This document shows positions 1 through 10,358 of a stretch of 64,000 nucleotides of DNA, piece by piece; positions within the stretch are counted from its first letter, which is position 1; each line of letters starts with the position of its first letter. The translations under genes were made by a program, and so were the position numbers. Location: the NCBI GenBank assembly GCA_017165825.1, contig CM029385.1, positions 30,001 to 94,000 of the forward strand, written 5' to 3'. The notes beneath the pieces were generated by a model that saw only the letters and a list, made by a program, of their open reading frames with translations, had not been told where the DNA came from and made no database searches. The stretch is from Hepsetus odoe. Its lineage: Eukaryota > Chordata > Actinopteri > Characiformes > Hepsetidae.

Positions 1-230
1 GTAATATTACATCCTCCGTCTATGACAGCCGGGCATGCCCGCCCCTGTCTGTAGATTAGTTAACGCCAGTCTCTGTCTGGGGATTGGTCAATGCCTGCCC
101 TGTCTGTGACAAGCTGGGAAATGCCTGTCTCTGTCTGTGATTATTAGACGGTCCGTCTCTGGTCTGGGGGATTGGTTAGATCTGTCCGTCTTCTGTCTGC
201 GGGATTTCTGGTTAGGATTGTATTTTCTTT
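1..230. repeat. Degenerate CTGTCTG-rich tandem repeat
   Basis: About four diverged units of roughly 55-60 bases share the core CTGTCTG, followed by a GATTGGTTA-like segment. The array lies just upstream of the duplicated butyrophilin-like 5' region and has no credible coding frame. Confidence 0.4.
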
Positions 231-234
231 CTCC

Positions 235-1195
235 ACAGTGGTGTTGATGGTTCCTGGTCTAGGAGAGAGTTCAGCTGTTGAAGTTCTTTATTTTATTCCT
301 GCTCTGATCTGTAGGATGATTTACAATCAAGCTTTCAGTTTTACTGCAGGAGATCAAATAGCAGATCGGTCAGGTGACTCCTGTGTTTAGTGTCAGATTG
401 TGTTTAAAGTTCAACCTGTTTAAAGTGTGAGAGTGTAAAGATGCTCACTCCGCTCCTGAACAGCTGCACAGTTTTAATGCTTTTCATGATTCAGGTGAAG
501 AAGAATCCTTTAAGAAACCTGGTTCATGGATTTTTGAAGATCATCATCATCATTTTGTGAACTTCTGTGTGTCTGTGTCAGGAATCCTTCATTTAATGAA
601 TTTCATTAATATGACATTATCAGGGGGCAACGGTGGCCTAGTGAGAGATAGAGAGAACGGTCCAGTAACAGTAGTCTCAGGATCCAGTCCCATGTTTTTG
701 GAACATCTGAGGTTTTGTAAGGCTTTAAGACAGAAACTGTAATGACTGGAATAATGTTTCTTACAATGTTTCCATCACCAGCACACACACTGCAGCTCTC
801 TAAACCAGTTCAACCAGAATAATTCTGCTCTCTTCATCAAGAAACATGGAACCCATCAGTGTTTAATTACTGAACATCTCACAACACGCTACATGAGAGA
901 ACACGTGATGTAGATCACCATGACGACCGTTAATCCTGTCATGTTCTGCAGTGCTCTGCTCTTTAAGATAAAGATAAACTAAACCCCTTTCTGGAGCTTC
1001 AGAAAAGTAAGATGCTTCTTCTGTTTGTGAGACAAGGTGTTTGGGTGATGATGCTGTTCCTCCACGCGCTTCTTTCAGGTACAGTAATTACTTCTTTAAC
1101 CCTTCAACAGCCTCTCTACAACTGCACAGATCACAGAGTCCTAAAGGAGGAAGAACTGCTGATTTAAATGACCTAAACTGGAGAAACTGTTGAGG
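235..1195 (+). other. Butyrophilin-like 5' region, copy 1
   Basis: This non-coding stretch aligns by eye with 8930-9690, and its first part aligns with the reverse complement of 44645-45010. Shared landmarks are the GTTGATGGTTCCTGG block, the CACTCCGCTCCTGAACAG block and the CCATCACCAGCACACAC block just before the signal-peptide exon. It is one of three copies of the upstream region of an IgSF gene. A short remnant of the tRNA-type SINE (GGCAACGGTGGCCTAG) sits near 625-645. Confidence 0.6.
1012..1078 (+). pseudogene. Damaged signal-peptide exon of a butyrophilin-like gene (copy 1)
   Basis: The segment encodes a hydrophobic stretch (VWVMMLFLHALLS) followed by a GT donor. It is the counterpart of the exon at 9519-9567. 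In this copy the start ATG of the intact exon (ATGAAG) has become ACAAG, and the AG acceptor in front of it is lost. An upstream ATG at 1012 is still in frame and could in theory give a longer signal peptide. Without a consensus acceptor I read it as a decayed exon. Confidence 0.45.
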
Positions 1196-1519
1196 TCAAT
1201 AAAACAAACAACTAACTAAATAAATAATAAATAAAAACCAAGAAGTCTGGCGACGTAAACAGGTTAGTCTGAAAAAAGACCATAAGATCAGTAGAGACAC
1301 ATGACTGGGGACGTCTGGGACTGGGAGGAGACATGAAGACAGGACAGTGCTGAAGGCAGAACAAGAACTCATGCAGAAATAAAAGGACATGGACAAGAGG
1401 ACAAGTGACATGGTAACCAAGACAAGAGGACAACCATCAGGAGAGATGAAGCTTGAAGTTTATCATGTTTAGTTGTGTCAGTTTGATCGAGACTGAAATA
1501 TGTTAAAGTGAAATCGAAG
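1196..1519. other. Non-coding insert with no recognised content
   Basis: No credible exon or transposon protein is seen. The segment is absent from the paralogous position near 9685, so it forms part of the insertion that also carries the following LINE. Confidence 0.4.
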
Positions 1520-2770
1520 TTTGGCTGAAACGAAATGAAAGAAAACATTCTACCTATCTACATTCTAGCCATAGACAGTCTCAATGATTACAGACCCAGA
1601 GCTTCACCGTCTGTAATCATGAAGTGCTTAGAGCGACTGGTCTCCCAGCACATCAGAAACTGCCTTCCTCCCACCTTGGATCCCTACCAGTTTGCCTACA
1701 GAGCGAACCGATCCACTGAAGATGCCGTCACTGTCACGCTACACAAAGCGCTCAGTCACCTGGAGAACCGGAAGAGCTACGTGGAGGATGCCTTGGTGAC
1801 TAAGCAGCTCAGCTGCTCATCACACTCATCCCGACATTCTAATCAATAAACTACTACTCTACAGATCCCCTCCCACCTGCAGATGGATAAAACACCCTCA
1901 CACCGTCCTCAATCCGTCAGACTTGGGCATCACCTCTCTTCCTCACTCACACTAAGCACCGGCTCTTCTGATCATGGACTTCAGGAAGATGCTACGACCA
2001 CATCCTCTGCTCATTGATCGAGAATGCGTTGAAATTGTCACTTCAAGTTCCTGGGCACCTACATCTCGCCGCTGACCTTCCTGGACTCACACTTCACCAA
2101 CGCTTGTAGTGAAGAAGGCTCAACAGCCATTATACTCCTGTGCGTCTTCAGGAAACAAGCTGACAGGAAGTTTCATGGCCTTCTATCACTTCCGTGGGAG
2201 AGTGTACTCACATACTCGTCTGAGAGTGTGGTTTACGGTTCCACAGTTGAGAACAGGAAGGCTGCAGGGGGTCATAAATGCTGCTCAAAAAAATTATCGG
2301 CTGCCCTCACCATCCATATCTGAAATATCTCACCGTCGCAAGAAAACCAGTCATCACTGAAGATTCTCACATTTCCCGGCTCCATCATCTGCTCTGAGTC
2401 CGATGCAACTTGAAGATATTATAGATCCATCAAGTCACATCGCGCATTAGATTCACAAACAGTTTTTTCCCCACGGCCATTCAACCATAAACACTCAGTA
2501 ACTCAATAGCCCCCTCCCCAAGCTATAAACACCACCAACACACAGCACCTTAAATACTGTACATTTAGCTCACCTGGAAACTCTTGCTAATCCTTGTTTA
2601 GTGTGACATGTTTGTGTTTTTTATATATGTGTTTGCTTTTATATTTATATATTTATATTTATATATGTGTTTGCTTTTATATGTTATAATGCATAGAGGT
2701 CGGGGAACCACCCCTCACAATTTCGTTGTACATTTATACAATGACAATAAAGCCTCTTCTATTCTATTCT
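1520..2770 (+). mobile_element. Rex1/CR1-like LINE fragment
   Basis: The frame at 1580-1790 reads as the start of a non-LTR reverse transcriptase (NDYRP, then DPYQFAYRANRSTEDAV). The catalytic core is missing. The next recognisable part, at about 2040, is the FLGTYIS region followed by frameshifted C-terminal sequence. The 3' UTR ends with an AATAAAG signal and a short ATTCT repeat at 2755-2770, typical of these elements. The copy is 5' truncated and internally deleted. A paralogous copy of the host segment (9645-9715) lacks it. Confidence 0.75.
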
Positions 2771-2885
2771 ACCCTGACGTCCCACACTGACGTCCAGCAC
2801 TGACGTCCAGCACTGACGTCCCACACTGACGTCCAGCACTGAAATCCAACACTGACGTCCAGCACTGAAATCCAACACTGAAGGA
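2771..2885. repeat. 13-bp minisatellite (ACTGACGTCCAGC)
   Basis: About eight 13-bp units occur, with variants ACTGACGTCCCAC and ACTGAAATCCAAC. It lies directly after the LINE tail and before the point where homology to the 9685 paralogue resumes. Confidence 0.7.
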
Positions 2886-3129
2886 GAACTCTGTACAACA
2901 TCAGGGTCTACTGGTGAGACTGTAGCTTAACTGATAACTTTTGGAATTACTTTTGGTCCCTTTACTAAGAGGGTGGCACATGCGAAGGAGCTGGAGCTCC
3001 TAAACCATCCAGTCTGAATATGGAGACCTTCGAATGTATAGAACTATAACTGGAATATGTTTCAGTAAACGGGTACAAAAACACAACTTGTGTCAGTGTC
3101 CAAATATATATGGACATAACTATATTTAT

Positions 3130-3345
3130 AAACCTGGATTGTGGGTTCGAATCCTCACCGTGGGCTAAATTCTGAGGTACCTTGAGCAAGGCGGTACTGT
3201 CCTCACTGGGTTCACTCTTCCTCGCGTGTTTAAGTAATTGTCCGGTGTGTCTCGCCGCCCTGTGTGAGCTGGGATGGACTCCGGCACCCCCCCGCGACCC
3301 TAATTAATACAAGTGGCCTGGATGATGATGATGATGAATGAATGA
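3130..3345 (+). mobile_element. tRNA-derived SINE
   Basis: A box-B-like GGTTCGAATCC at about 3147 marks a tRNA-derived head. The body ends with CCCCCGCGACCC and an ATGATG/AATG simple tail, the 3' end common to many teleost SINEs. A second, 5'-truncated relative is at 30495-30626. Confidence 0.6.
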
Positions 3346-3479
3346 ATGAATATAAACCTGCTCTTTCAGGACCTTCAGGAGGTCAGCTGACCTCATTTTC
3401 TGAACACAGAACTTTACTGCACCTCAATATGACCGACTGAACCGACCCCAGTTCACAACACTGCCCCCTACAGGCTGAG

Positions 3480-3602
3480 AAAGAACACACACGGACACAC
3501 ACAAACACAGGCACACACACTAGCAGACACACACACACACACACATAGGCACAGGCACACAAACACACACACACAAAACGTTCTGTGTGTGTGTGTGTGT
3601 GT
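3480..3602. repeat. (CA)n then (TG)n microsatellite
   Basis: An interrupted CA tract changes to TG at about 3580, making an imperfect palindrome just upstream of the Ig exon acceptor. Confidence 0.9.
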
Positions 3603-3634
3603 GAGAGTAAATTTCTGTTTTTTTTACATCACAG

Positions 3635-3815
3635 ATGCTCCATTGTTTAAACTGGTTGGTTCTGGTTCTGATCCTGTTGTTGCTCTGGCTGGTTCTGATG
3701 TGGTTCTGTCGTGTTCAGTTCTGACTGAGGATCTAAAGAACAGAGTTAATGCTGTGGATTTGAGCATCACCTGGACCAGAGCAGACCAGAGAGATTCAGT
3801 TCATTTCTACACAGG
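3635..3815 (+). CDS. Truncated Ig V-set exon, butyrophilin/MOG-like
   Basis: The exon begins after a T-rich tract and ACAG acceptor at 3634. It encodes the first half of a V-set domain: a strand reading PVVALAGSDVVLSCS, which contains the B-strand cysteine, followed by NAVDLSITWTRADQ with the C-strand tryptophan. Fish and mammalian butyrophilin/MOG proteins have the same spacing (AVDxxxxW). The frame runs to HFYTG and then passes without a splice site into LINE sequence at about 3816. The second half, including the F-strand cysteine, is therefore gone and the exon cannot make a complete Ig fold. The signal-peptide exon copies at 1012 and 9519 are on the same strand. Family assignment is by pattern only; a B7-like or other V-set receptor is possible. 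Confidence 0.65.
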
Positions 3816-4206
3816 AAAGCCACAGGTCCAGATGGCATCAGCTCCAGCCTGTTGAGGGACTGTGCAGATCAACTCTGTGAGGTTCTCACCTACATCTTTA
3901 ACCTCAGCCTCAGCCTGGAGCGTGACCCCATTCTGTGGAAGACCTCATGCCTGGTTCCAGTCCCCAAGACGTCGCACCCCAAGGAGCCAAACCATTACAG
4001 ACTCGTTGCCCTCACTTCTAACCTGATGAAGGCTATGGAGAGGATCATCCTCCATCACCTTCGTCCACTGGTCAGGAGGGACCTAGACCCGCTGCAGTTT
4101 GCTTACCAGCCGCACATCTGGGTGGATGACGCTGTCATGTGAGAGTGACAAGAGCACTGTGAGAGTCATGTTCTTTGACTTCTCTAGTGCCTTCAACACA
4201 GTGCCT

Positions 4207-4475
4207 GGGGCAACGGTGGCCTAGCGGTTAGGGCGTTAGCCGCATGATCGGAGGATCGGGGGTTCAAACCCCTTCCCAATAGGTTGCCCTGAGGTACCCT
4301 TGAGCAAGGTACCGTCCCCTTCACTGCTCCCCGGGCGCTTTCAATAGCTGCCCACTGCTGCATGGGTTTGAGTGTGCATGGGTTAAATGCAGAGGTCCAA
4401 TTTCGTTGTGGTTCATGTGTGTTGTGCCGTGACCTCGCAATGACAAGGGTTGTCACTTTCACTTTTTTTTCACTT
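4207..4475 (+). mobile_element. tRNA-derived SINE nested in the LINE
   Basis: The head GGCCTAGCGGTTAGG resembles a box A and GGTTCAAACCCC a box B. The body contains CCTTGAGCAAGGTACC, and the tail is a CACTTTCACTTT run. It splits the LINE frame between FNT and the following IQPS. The same family recurs at 27665 (-), 32955 (-), 52075 (+), 52640 (-), 56345 (-), 58740 (+) and 63630 (-). Confidence 0.8.
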
Positions 4476-5029
4476 TCAATCCAGCCTTCAGTTCTGAGGG
4501 GGAAGCTGGAGGGAGTGGGTGTGGACCATCACATGACTGCGTGAATTTTTACTACCTCACCAATAGACCCCAGTATGTGAGACTCCAGGACTGTGTGTCT
4601 GAGGTGGTGGTCTGCAGCACTGGAGCCCCACAAGGAACAGTCCTCCCCCTTCCTCTTCACCCTGTACACAGCGGACTTTAAACACAACACGGACACCTGT
4701 CACCTGCAGAAGTTCTCAGACGACACCGCTATTGTTGGTCGTGTGTCGGAGGGGAATGAGCAGGAATACAGGGGGGTCATCAGGGACTTCGTCAGATGGT
4801 GTGATCAAAATCATCTGTGTATTAATGCCAGCAAAACGAAGGAGCTGGTGATTGACTTCCGCAAGAAGTCAACCCCCATCACACCGGTGGACATCCAGGG
4901 TTTGTGCATTGAGACAGTGGAAGAGTACAAATACCTGGGTGTCCACATCAACAATAAACTGGACTGGTCCACTAACACTAACGCTCTGTACAAAAAGGGC
5001 CTCAGTCGTCTTCACTTGCTAAGGTGGCT

Positions 5030-5160
5030 GAGGTCCTCTGGGGTGAACAGGAATCTTCTGAGGTCCTCTGGGGTGAACAGGAATCTTCTGAGGTCTTTTG
5101 GGGTGAACAGGAATCTTCTGAGGTCCTTTGGGGTGAACAGGAATCTTCTGAGGTCCTTCT
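5030..5160 (+). repeat. Four in-frame 30-bp repeats inside LINE RT
   Basis: The unit AGGTCCTCTGGGGTGAACAG plus ten more bases recurs four times, with C/T differences. It adds LRSSGVNRNL-type decapeptides to the LINE protein without breaking the frame. Confidence 0.9.
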
Positions 5161-5799
5161 ATGACACTGTAGTAGCGTCGGCTGTTTTTTACGCTGTGGT
5201 CTGCTGGTGTGGAAGAGTCTCAGAGAGGGACAGAGGGAAACTAAATAAACTGGTCAAGAGGTCCAGCTCTGTCCTGGACTGCCCGCTCAAGTACATCGAG
5301 CAGGTAGGGGAGGAGAGGATGTTCTCCAAACTAACATCCATCATCATCATTCCTACCTGCAGCCATCAGACTCCACAATACAACATAACATTATATATTT
5401 AATATTACTCATTTATTATTATTATTATTATTGTTGATGTTGTTGTTTTGTTGTTGTTGTTGTTGTTATTAATTTATTATATATATTTGTTATTACTATA
5501 TATACCTATAGTATATATGATTATTATTACATTTACATTTATTTATTCATTTTATTCAAGGTTTTTCTTTTTTCTTTTTTTCTATTTCTTTTTCTTTTCT
5601 TTTTCTTTCTTTCTTTTTCTTTTTATATATTTTTCTATATTCTTTCTGTCTTTCTCGATAAAGAGCCCTGTAACACCCAAATTTCCCATTCGTGGGATAA
5701 TAAAAGATTATTCTATTCTATTCTATTATTCTATTCTATTCAGACACATACAACAACAACCATTTTCAAACCACATGAAAGGCAGATGAAGTGGCTGCC

Positions 5800-5805
5800 T
5801 CAGCA

Positions 5806-5852
<47 letters not shown>
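5800..5852. repeat. (CA)n microsatellite
   Basis: About 26 uninterrupted CA units follow a short RTE-LINE end fragment at 5745-5798. Confidence 0.95.
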
Positions 5853-5855
<3 letters not shown>

Positions 5856-5869
5856 TTTAGTTGAAGGAA

Positions 5870-6164
5870 GCTAGAACAATTGCATAAAATAATGGATCCA
5901 GAACGTAGGGAAAGAAGGAAAGAGAAAAGGTCAGAGTTGAGGATTTAGTAATGGAGGAAAGTGAAGATAAAGTTTTTGGTTTTTGGAAGTCAGAATGTGA
6001 CAGAAGAGAAAATAGGCAGAACAGCGAGCTTCACAAAACTGAAAGCAGCAAGAACAATTTTCAAACCACATGAAAGGCAGATGAAGCGGCTGCCTTTCTG
6101 TAAAGCTGCTTTGTGACAACAACTGTTGTTGAAAGTACTTTATAAAGTTGACTTGACTTGACAA
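5870..6164 (+). mobile_element. RTE-like LINE 5' UTR fragment and a LINE tail
   Basis: Positions 5870-6090 match the reverse complement of the 5' end of the RTE LINE at 50980-51190 (shared ACCACATGAAAGGCAGATGA and AGAAAATAGGCAGAAC). The element stops before any coding part. It is followed by GTAAAGCTGCTTTGTGACAA and a CTTGACTTGAC tail at 6155-6163, which looks like the 3' end of a different LINE. Confidence 0.6.
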
Positions 6165-6530
6165 GGGAAAACTAACCGAGTGGCAATTTGTACAAGACCT
6201 GCAGGCAGTGAATGCTGGTATTCAACCACGGGCCCCAACGGTACCAAATCCATACACTGCTCTGTCTCAGATTAATGTTGATGGTAAACCTCACACATTC
6301 AGTCTGTAAATGTCAAGCACACACCAGAGGCAGTGACTCGGTTTCCAAAGGAAACACAGCAGCTGGTGCAGCAGGTAAGACAGACAAACTTCACATTTTA
6401 GCAATGGTACAACTGACAGCTCGACCTAACGAACTGGATGAGATTAAATTTGAAATTAGATCCTATGCTTCACCACAGACGAGGGTTGACTCCTGTGGCA
6501 GGCAGATTTTCTGACAAAGCATAGAAAGTT
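6165..6530 (+). pseudogene. Endogenous retrovirus pol remnant (RT start fused to RNase H end)
   Basis: About 35 codons at 6170-6280 read as the beginning of a gamma/epsilon-like retroviral RT (WQFVQDLQAVNAG). After a stop near 6308 the frame jumps to the end of RNase H (CKCQAHTRGSDSV), which matches the RNase H part of ERV2 at 29650-29720. Most of RT and the connection domain are deleted. It is non-functional. Confidence 0.7.
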
Positions 6531-6719
6531 CCCAATGGACTGCCCAGCCTCCCTACTTTACCAGTTTTGCCAAACTGATGCACAGTGAGATCCATGCGTC
6601 AAAAGGCAGGTGGGTGTTGTTGCACATTTATCCTAAACACCAGCAGATCTGATGGTACGGTCACAAAGGCAGTCGAGGGGTTAACATCACTCTCAGATGA
6701 ACAGTCTATTATTAAACAA

Positions 6720-6784
6720 ACTTTAGTTTAGTTTGAGATTAAAGACCAGACTGTAAGAGTTTATTCTGAGATTAAAGTTTATTA
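6720..6784 (+). other. Distal end of inverted-duplicated segment (copy A)
   Basis: The GAGATTAAAGACCAGACTG motif is the reverse complement of the tandem block at 46545-46700. This marks the outer end of the long inverted duplication shared with 44600-46700. Confidence 0.5.
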
Positions 6785-6797
6785 ATAATAATAATAA

Positions 6798-6886
<89 letters not shown>

Positions 6887-6892
6887 AGAAAA
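6785..6892. repeat. (AAG)n microsatellite
   Basis: About 100 bases of GAA/AAG units with two AGG interruptions, preceded by a short (TAA)n. Confidence 0.95.
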
Positions 6893-6907
6893 ATAAATCT
6901 GTGTAAT

Positions 6908-7191
6908 TGTAACGGTGGCGGGGTGCGGGAAGGACGTCAGTGCAGAGCCAGTGATCCGGAGCATAACTTTATTGAACAGGGTAGCAAAACAAGACAAAAG
7001 GAACTAAAATGCCACCATTAACATAAGGCTTGGCCTTGCGAATGAACCACACTCTGTTCTGACTCATTGGGGCTTAAATAGCAGCCCCATTGCAGCACTC
7101 CTGTGTCTTCATGAGCTCAGGTATGCTCAGTCAGAACAGAGCACCATCTGTCATGCCAAACCGGCAACCACATGCACAACAGACTGTGACA
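6908..7191. mobile_element. Solo LTR, Gypsy-like, with 5-bp target duplication
   Basis: The element starts TGTAACGG and ends TGTGACA. It is flanked by GTAAT on both sides (6903-6907 and 7192-7196). It is closely related to 10734-11039, and its reverse complement to 42593-42772. No internal sequence remains, consistent with LTR-LTR recombination. The 3'-LTR context at 42577 shows that the true element orientation is minus. Confidence 0.75.
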
Positions 7192-7196
7192 GTAAT

Positions 7197-7915
7197 CTAC
7201 AGGAATGCATAATTTGCTGCAAATTCTCTCATATTTTAATACAAAAGAGTGAAATTAGTTCTCGCAAAGTGTCGAAATATTGAGAACTCTCAGCATTTTC
7301 ATGTGAGCCCTGATCTTTCCTGAAGAAGACCTTCAATATCAGGAGTTTCAGTATTTCTGGATCAATCCACCCATCTTTGTCTCCTTGGTTACGAACACAG
7401 ACTCTTTCTAATGTTGCCAACTCAGCAAATTTGTTGCTAGATTTAAAATTGTTTTAACCACTCAGCAAAAACCAACAAGCATCAAAAGCAGCTATTTATA
7501 AAACTTATTAAGCAATTCTGCAATTCAGCAATTCAGCAAAACTGCTGGTTCAGATCTTCCGCTTCTGTTGGTTTCATATCTATGGGCATGCAGTTGGACA
7601 GTAAAGCTGAATTCCTCATCTCTTTGTGAATATTTACATTTGCAGAATGTTTAGAGTGCTTTACTAAAATGGGTTACTCAGTTTCACATGAATAAAAAAC
7701 CATCTGTTAAATATTCAAGTTAATCTCTAAAAAAAAAAATTATACACTCATAAAAACTGTCAAGTGTACATCATGTTAACAGTAGAAATAGGCTGTGGTG
7801 ATTAAACGAATCCAAAATCACTCTGGAATGATATTTTTCAGTCATTTTATAATTATTAACTTCATTTGAACTTCATGTTATTAACTTCATGTATTAACTT
7901 CATTTGAAAATTTCA
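7197..7915. other. AT-rich non-coding stretch, nothing recognised
   Basis: Short open frames only, with no motifs. A CAATTC(T/A)GCAATTCAGC micro-repeat lies near 7510-7540. Confidence 0.5.
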
Positions 7916-8394
7916 TGTTATTATATGATGACATCATCATGTGATGACATCATACCACCTGGTAACTTCAGTGTTGATCATTTTTCTTTGGACACTAAAC
8001 GGACAGTGGTGTGTGGTTCTCTTAAATCAGGGATTTGGTGTGAAGAACGTAGGAGATGTTTTGGACGGAGAGACGGGTTCTGTCCACACTGTTTGTCCTG
8101 GACGGTTGTCTTCCAGCTCAGATCACTCAGTTCACAGTTTTATCTCCTGGACTCCACCACTTTAACAGGAATGATCTTCTCAGCTGGTGAAGCTTCTCTC
8201 TGGGTGCTGCTCGACGTCTCTGATGTTCTCCAACATCTTCAGTGGCCGTGAGGTTTACATGGTTTGTGGCACAGCCTGAGGAACCCACTTCCTTCCTGTT
8301 CATGAACTCATCGCTGGTTCTGGAGCAGAAGAGTGGTTTCAGCCACAGTTTTAAACAAACCAGCAGAGAGAGATCACTCCAAATACAATATTAG

Positions 8395-8580
8395 AGTACA
8401 GAGAGTGAAGAGTGTACATTAGTGTACAGAGAGTGAAGAGTGAACATTAGTGTACAGAGAGTGAAGAGAGTACATTAGTGTACAGGCAGTGAAGAGTGTA
8501 CATTCATGTACAGAGAGTGTAGAGTATGCATTATTGTACAAAGAGTGAAGAGTGTACATTAATGTACAGAAATATATAAG
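8395..8580. repeat. About 29-bp minisatellite (GTACAGAGAGTGAAGAGTG)
   Basis: Six or so imperfect units occur. A longer inverted counterpart is at 45390-45800. Confidence 0.8.
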
Positions 8581-8589
8581 AGCAGTTTT

Positions 8590-8750
8590 ATACCTTTATA
8601 TCTTTCTATCTATCTATTTATCTATCATTCTGTCCGTCCATTCACCCATCCATCCATCTATCTATCTATCTATCTAGCCAGCTAGCTATCTATCTATCTG
8701 TCTGTCCATCCATCTATGTATCTATCTATGTATCTAGACAGACAGACAGA
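8590..8750. repeat. (TATC)n / (GACA)n microsatellite
   Basis: A run of CTAT and TCCATC tetranucleotides ends in GACAGACAGACA. Confidence 0.9.
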
Positions 8751-9518
8751 CTGACAGGTTTAAACCGGAAGATCTGAAAGTGAAACTGGGAGGTTTGATC
8801 AGTGACACCATTTCAGGACTGAGACCTGCAGTGTGTGTTCAGTGTTGAAGATCTTCTACAGGAGCTCCTGCAGTTGGAGGACTGAGCTGGTTCTGGGACA
8901 GATCTTCAGGATGGAGGACAGTAAGTGAAGTTCTTCCACCTGAATGTTGTTGTGTTGATGGTTCCTGGTTCAGGAGAGAGTTCAGCTGTTTAAGTTCTTT
9001 ATTTTTATTCCTGCTCTGATTTGTAGGATGATTTTACACCGTTTCTTCAGTTTTACTGCAGGAGATCAACAGCAGACTGTCAGAAGATTCTGTGTGTTTA
9101 GTTTCAGATTGTGTTTTAAAAGTTCGACCTGTTTAAAGTGTGAGAGTGTAAAGATGCTCACTCCGCTCCTGAACAGCCTGCACAGTTTTAATGCTTTTCA
9201 TGATTCAATTCAATCATGATCAAAAATGATCAAAATCAAAAATGTTTCTCACAATGTTTCCATCACCAGCACACACACTGCAGCTCTCTAAACCAGTTCA
9301 ACCAGAATAATTCTGCTCTCTTCATCAAGAAACATGGAACTCATCAGTGTTTAATTACTGAACATCTCACAATACGCTCATGAGAGAACACATGATATAG
9401 ATCACCATGACGACCGTTAATCCTGTCATGTTCTCCAGTGCTCCGTTCTTTAAGATAAAGATCAACTAAACCCTTTCTGGAGCTTAAGAAACATGTTGAT
9501 GTTTCTTCTGTTTCAGAG

Positions 9519-9567
9519 ATGAAGTGTGTTTGGGTGATGATGCTGTTCCTCCACGGCACTCTTTCAG
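9519..9567 (+). CDS. Signal-peptide exon of a butyrophilin-like IgSF gene (copy 2)
   Basis: After a pyrimidine-rich acceptor (TTTCTTCTGTTTCAG) the ATG at 9519 opens a frame for MKCVWVMMLFLHGTLS, a compact hydrophobic leader. It ends one base into a codon before a GTACAG donor at 9568. A short leader exon with this one-base phase before an Ig V exon is standard for IgSF receptors. The next Ig exon expected downstream is not seen before the 12414 gap. The copy at 1012 is decayed. Confidence 0.6.
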
Positions 9568-9719
9568 GTACAGTACCTGACTTTTAACCCTTCAACAGCC
9601 TCTCTGTACAACTGCACAGATCACAGAATCCGAAAGGAGGAGAAGAACTGCTGATTTGAGTGGCCTAAACTGTGAAACTGAGGTGGAACTCTGTACAACA
9701 TCAGGGTCTACACGTCAGG

Positions 9720-10030
9720 AGACTGAGGGAGTGTTTTGTCCTTTATTAAGATGTACATAGACACTGCCCTCGTTAATAAAATCAGTCCTGATCATTTATC
9801 AGCATCATTAGCATAATCATAAATACAACAACTTTGATGTTCTAACTAAAGAAGGAAATATTTAAAAACTAACGTGAATTCATCAACCAACACTGGAGTG
9901 AACCAAGACTGAAAACTCTGAAAATTAAACTTTAACTCTTTATAAAGTGAAAGTGAAGATTTTGGAGATTTACTGACACACACTGTTCAAATAAGCCATC
10001 AAACACCAGAGCTTACAATGTGAGGAAGGT
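9720..10030. other. Intron-like sequence, nothing recognised
   Basis: AT-rich with no exon borders or transposon protein. It probably lies in the intron after the 9519 exon. Confidence 0.4.
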
Positions 10031-10034
10031 GAAT

Positions 10035-10050
10035 GACCTTTATGGTTGAA

Positions 10051-10116
<66 letters not shown>

Positions 10117-10118
10117 TG
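10035..10118. repeat. (GT)n(GA)n microsatellite
   Basis: About 27 GT units are followed by GA units and GTGTGT. Confidence 0.95.
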
Positions 10119-10187
10119 TGTGTGTCTACAGTTAGCTCTCAGCTGCTGTGTGTTTGTGGGACATTCTGTCTGAAGTTTAGTCTTCAA

Positions 10188-10358
10188 GTGAAATGCTGCT
10201 CCACTGGGTTCAGATCAGGTGACTGACTCAGCCGTTCAAGAATCTTCCTCTTCTGTGCTTTCATAAACTCCTGGGCTGCTTTGGCTGTATGATGTGGGTC
10301 GTCATCCATCTGGATTATGAAACACCGCCCAGACAGTTTGACTGCATTGAGCTGGATC
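10188..10358. mobile_element. Possible DNA-transposon fragment
   Basis: The block around GGGCTGCTTTGGCTGT and ATCTGGATTATGAAACACC resembles a widespread fish repeat that I associate, from memory, with cut-and-paste transposons. Family not determined. It directly abuts the ERV1-type LTR beginning at 10359. Confidence 0.25.

Larger units (their letters stand above)
3816..5740 (+). mobile_element. Rex1/CR1-like LINE with RT domain, inserted in Ig exon
   Basis: Starting with a GPDG-type segment, the frame gives finger motifs (WKTSCLVPVPK, LDPLQFAYQP), then FFDFSSAFNT interrupted by a SINE at 4207. It resumes with NYLTNRPQYVRL, STGAPQGTVL, and FSDDTAIVG, which corresponds to the catalytic A/F-x-DD box. 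EYKYLGVHINNKLDWS and a C-terminal segment follow. The 3' UTR ends with an AATTTCCCATTCGTGGGATAA-like segment and an ATTCT repeat at about 5700-5738. The element is 5' truncated (no endonuclease) and has a 30-bp tandem expansion at 5030-5160. The TTG/TTA-rich run at 5410-5640 lies within its 3' region. Confidence 0.85.
7920..9230 (+). other. Butyrophilin-like upstream region, copy 2
   Basis: Positions 7930-8290 match the reverse complement of about 45840-46350, and 8760-9210 match the reverse complement of 44800-45240. Both copies contain a TACAGAGAGTGAAGAGTGTA-type repeat and a TATC/TAGA microsatellite between these blocks. I see no splice sites that would make it coding. It is probably promoter or 5' UTR of the IgSF gene whose signal exon is at 9519. 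Confidence 0.6.

Noticed and set aside
2771..2885. CRE (cAMP-response element) cluster
   Set aside because: Repeated TGACGTCC units contain only half-like sites and form a tandem array after a LINE. No promoter context.
3140..3160. tRNA gene at the GGTTCGAATCC box B
   Set aside because: Only the tRNA-derived head of a SINE is present. There is no cloverleaf, and the other box-B sites in the window are likewise SINE heads.
7904..8251. 115-codon frame recurring at 46099-46359
   Set aside because: Both copies are duplicated upstream sequence with frame-breaking differences. I see no splice borders and no known domain.
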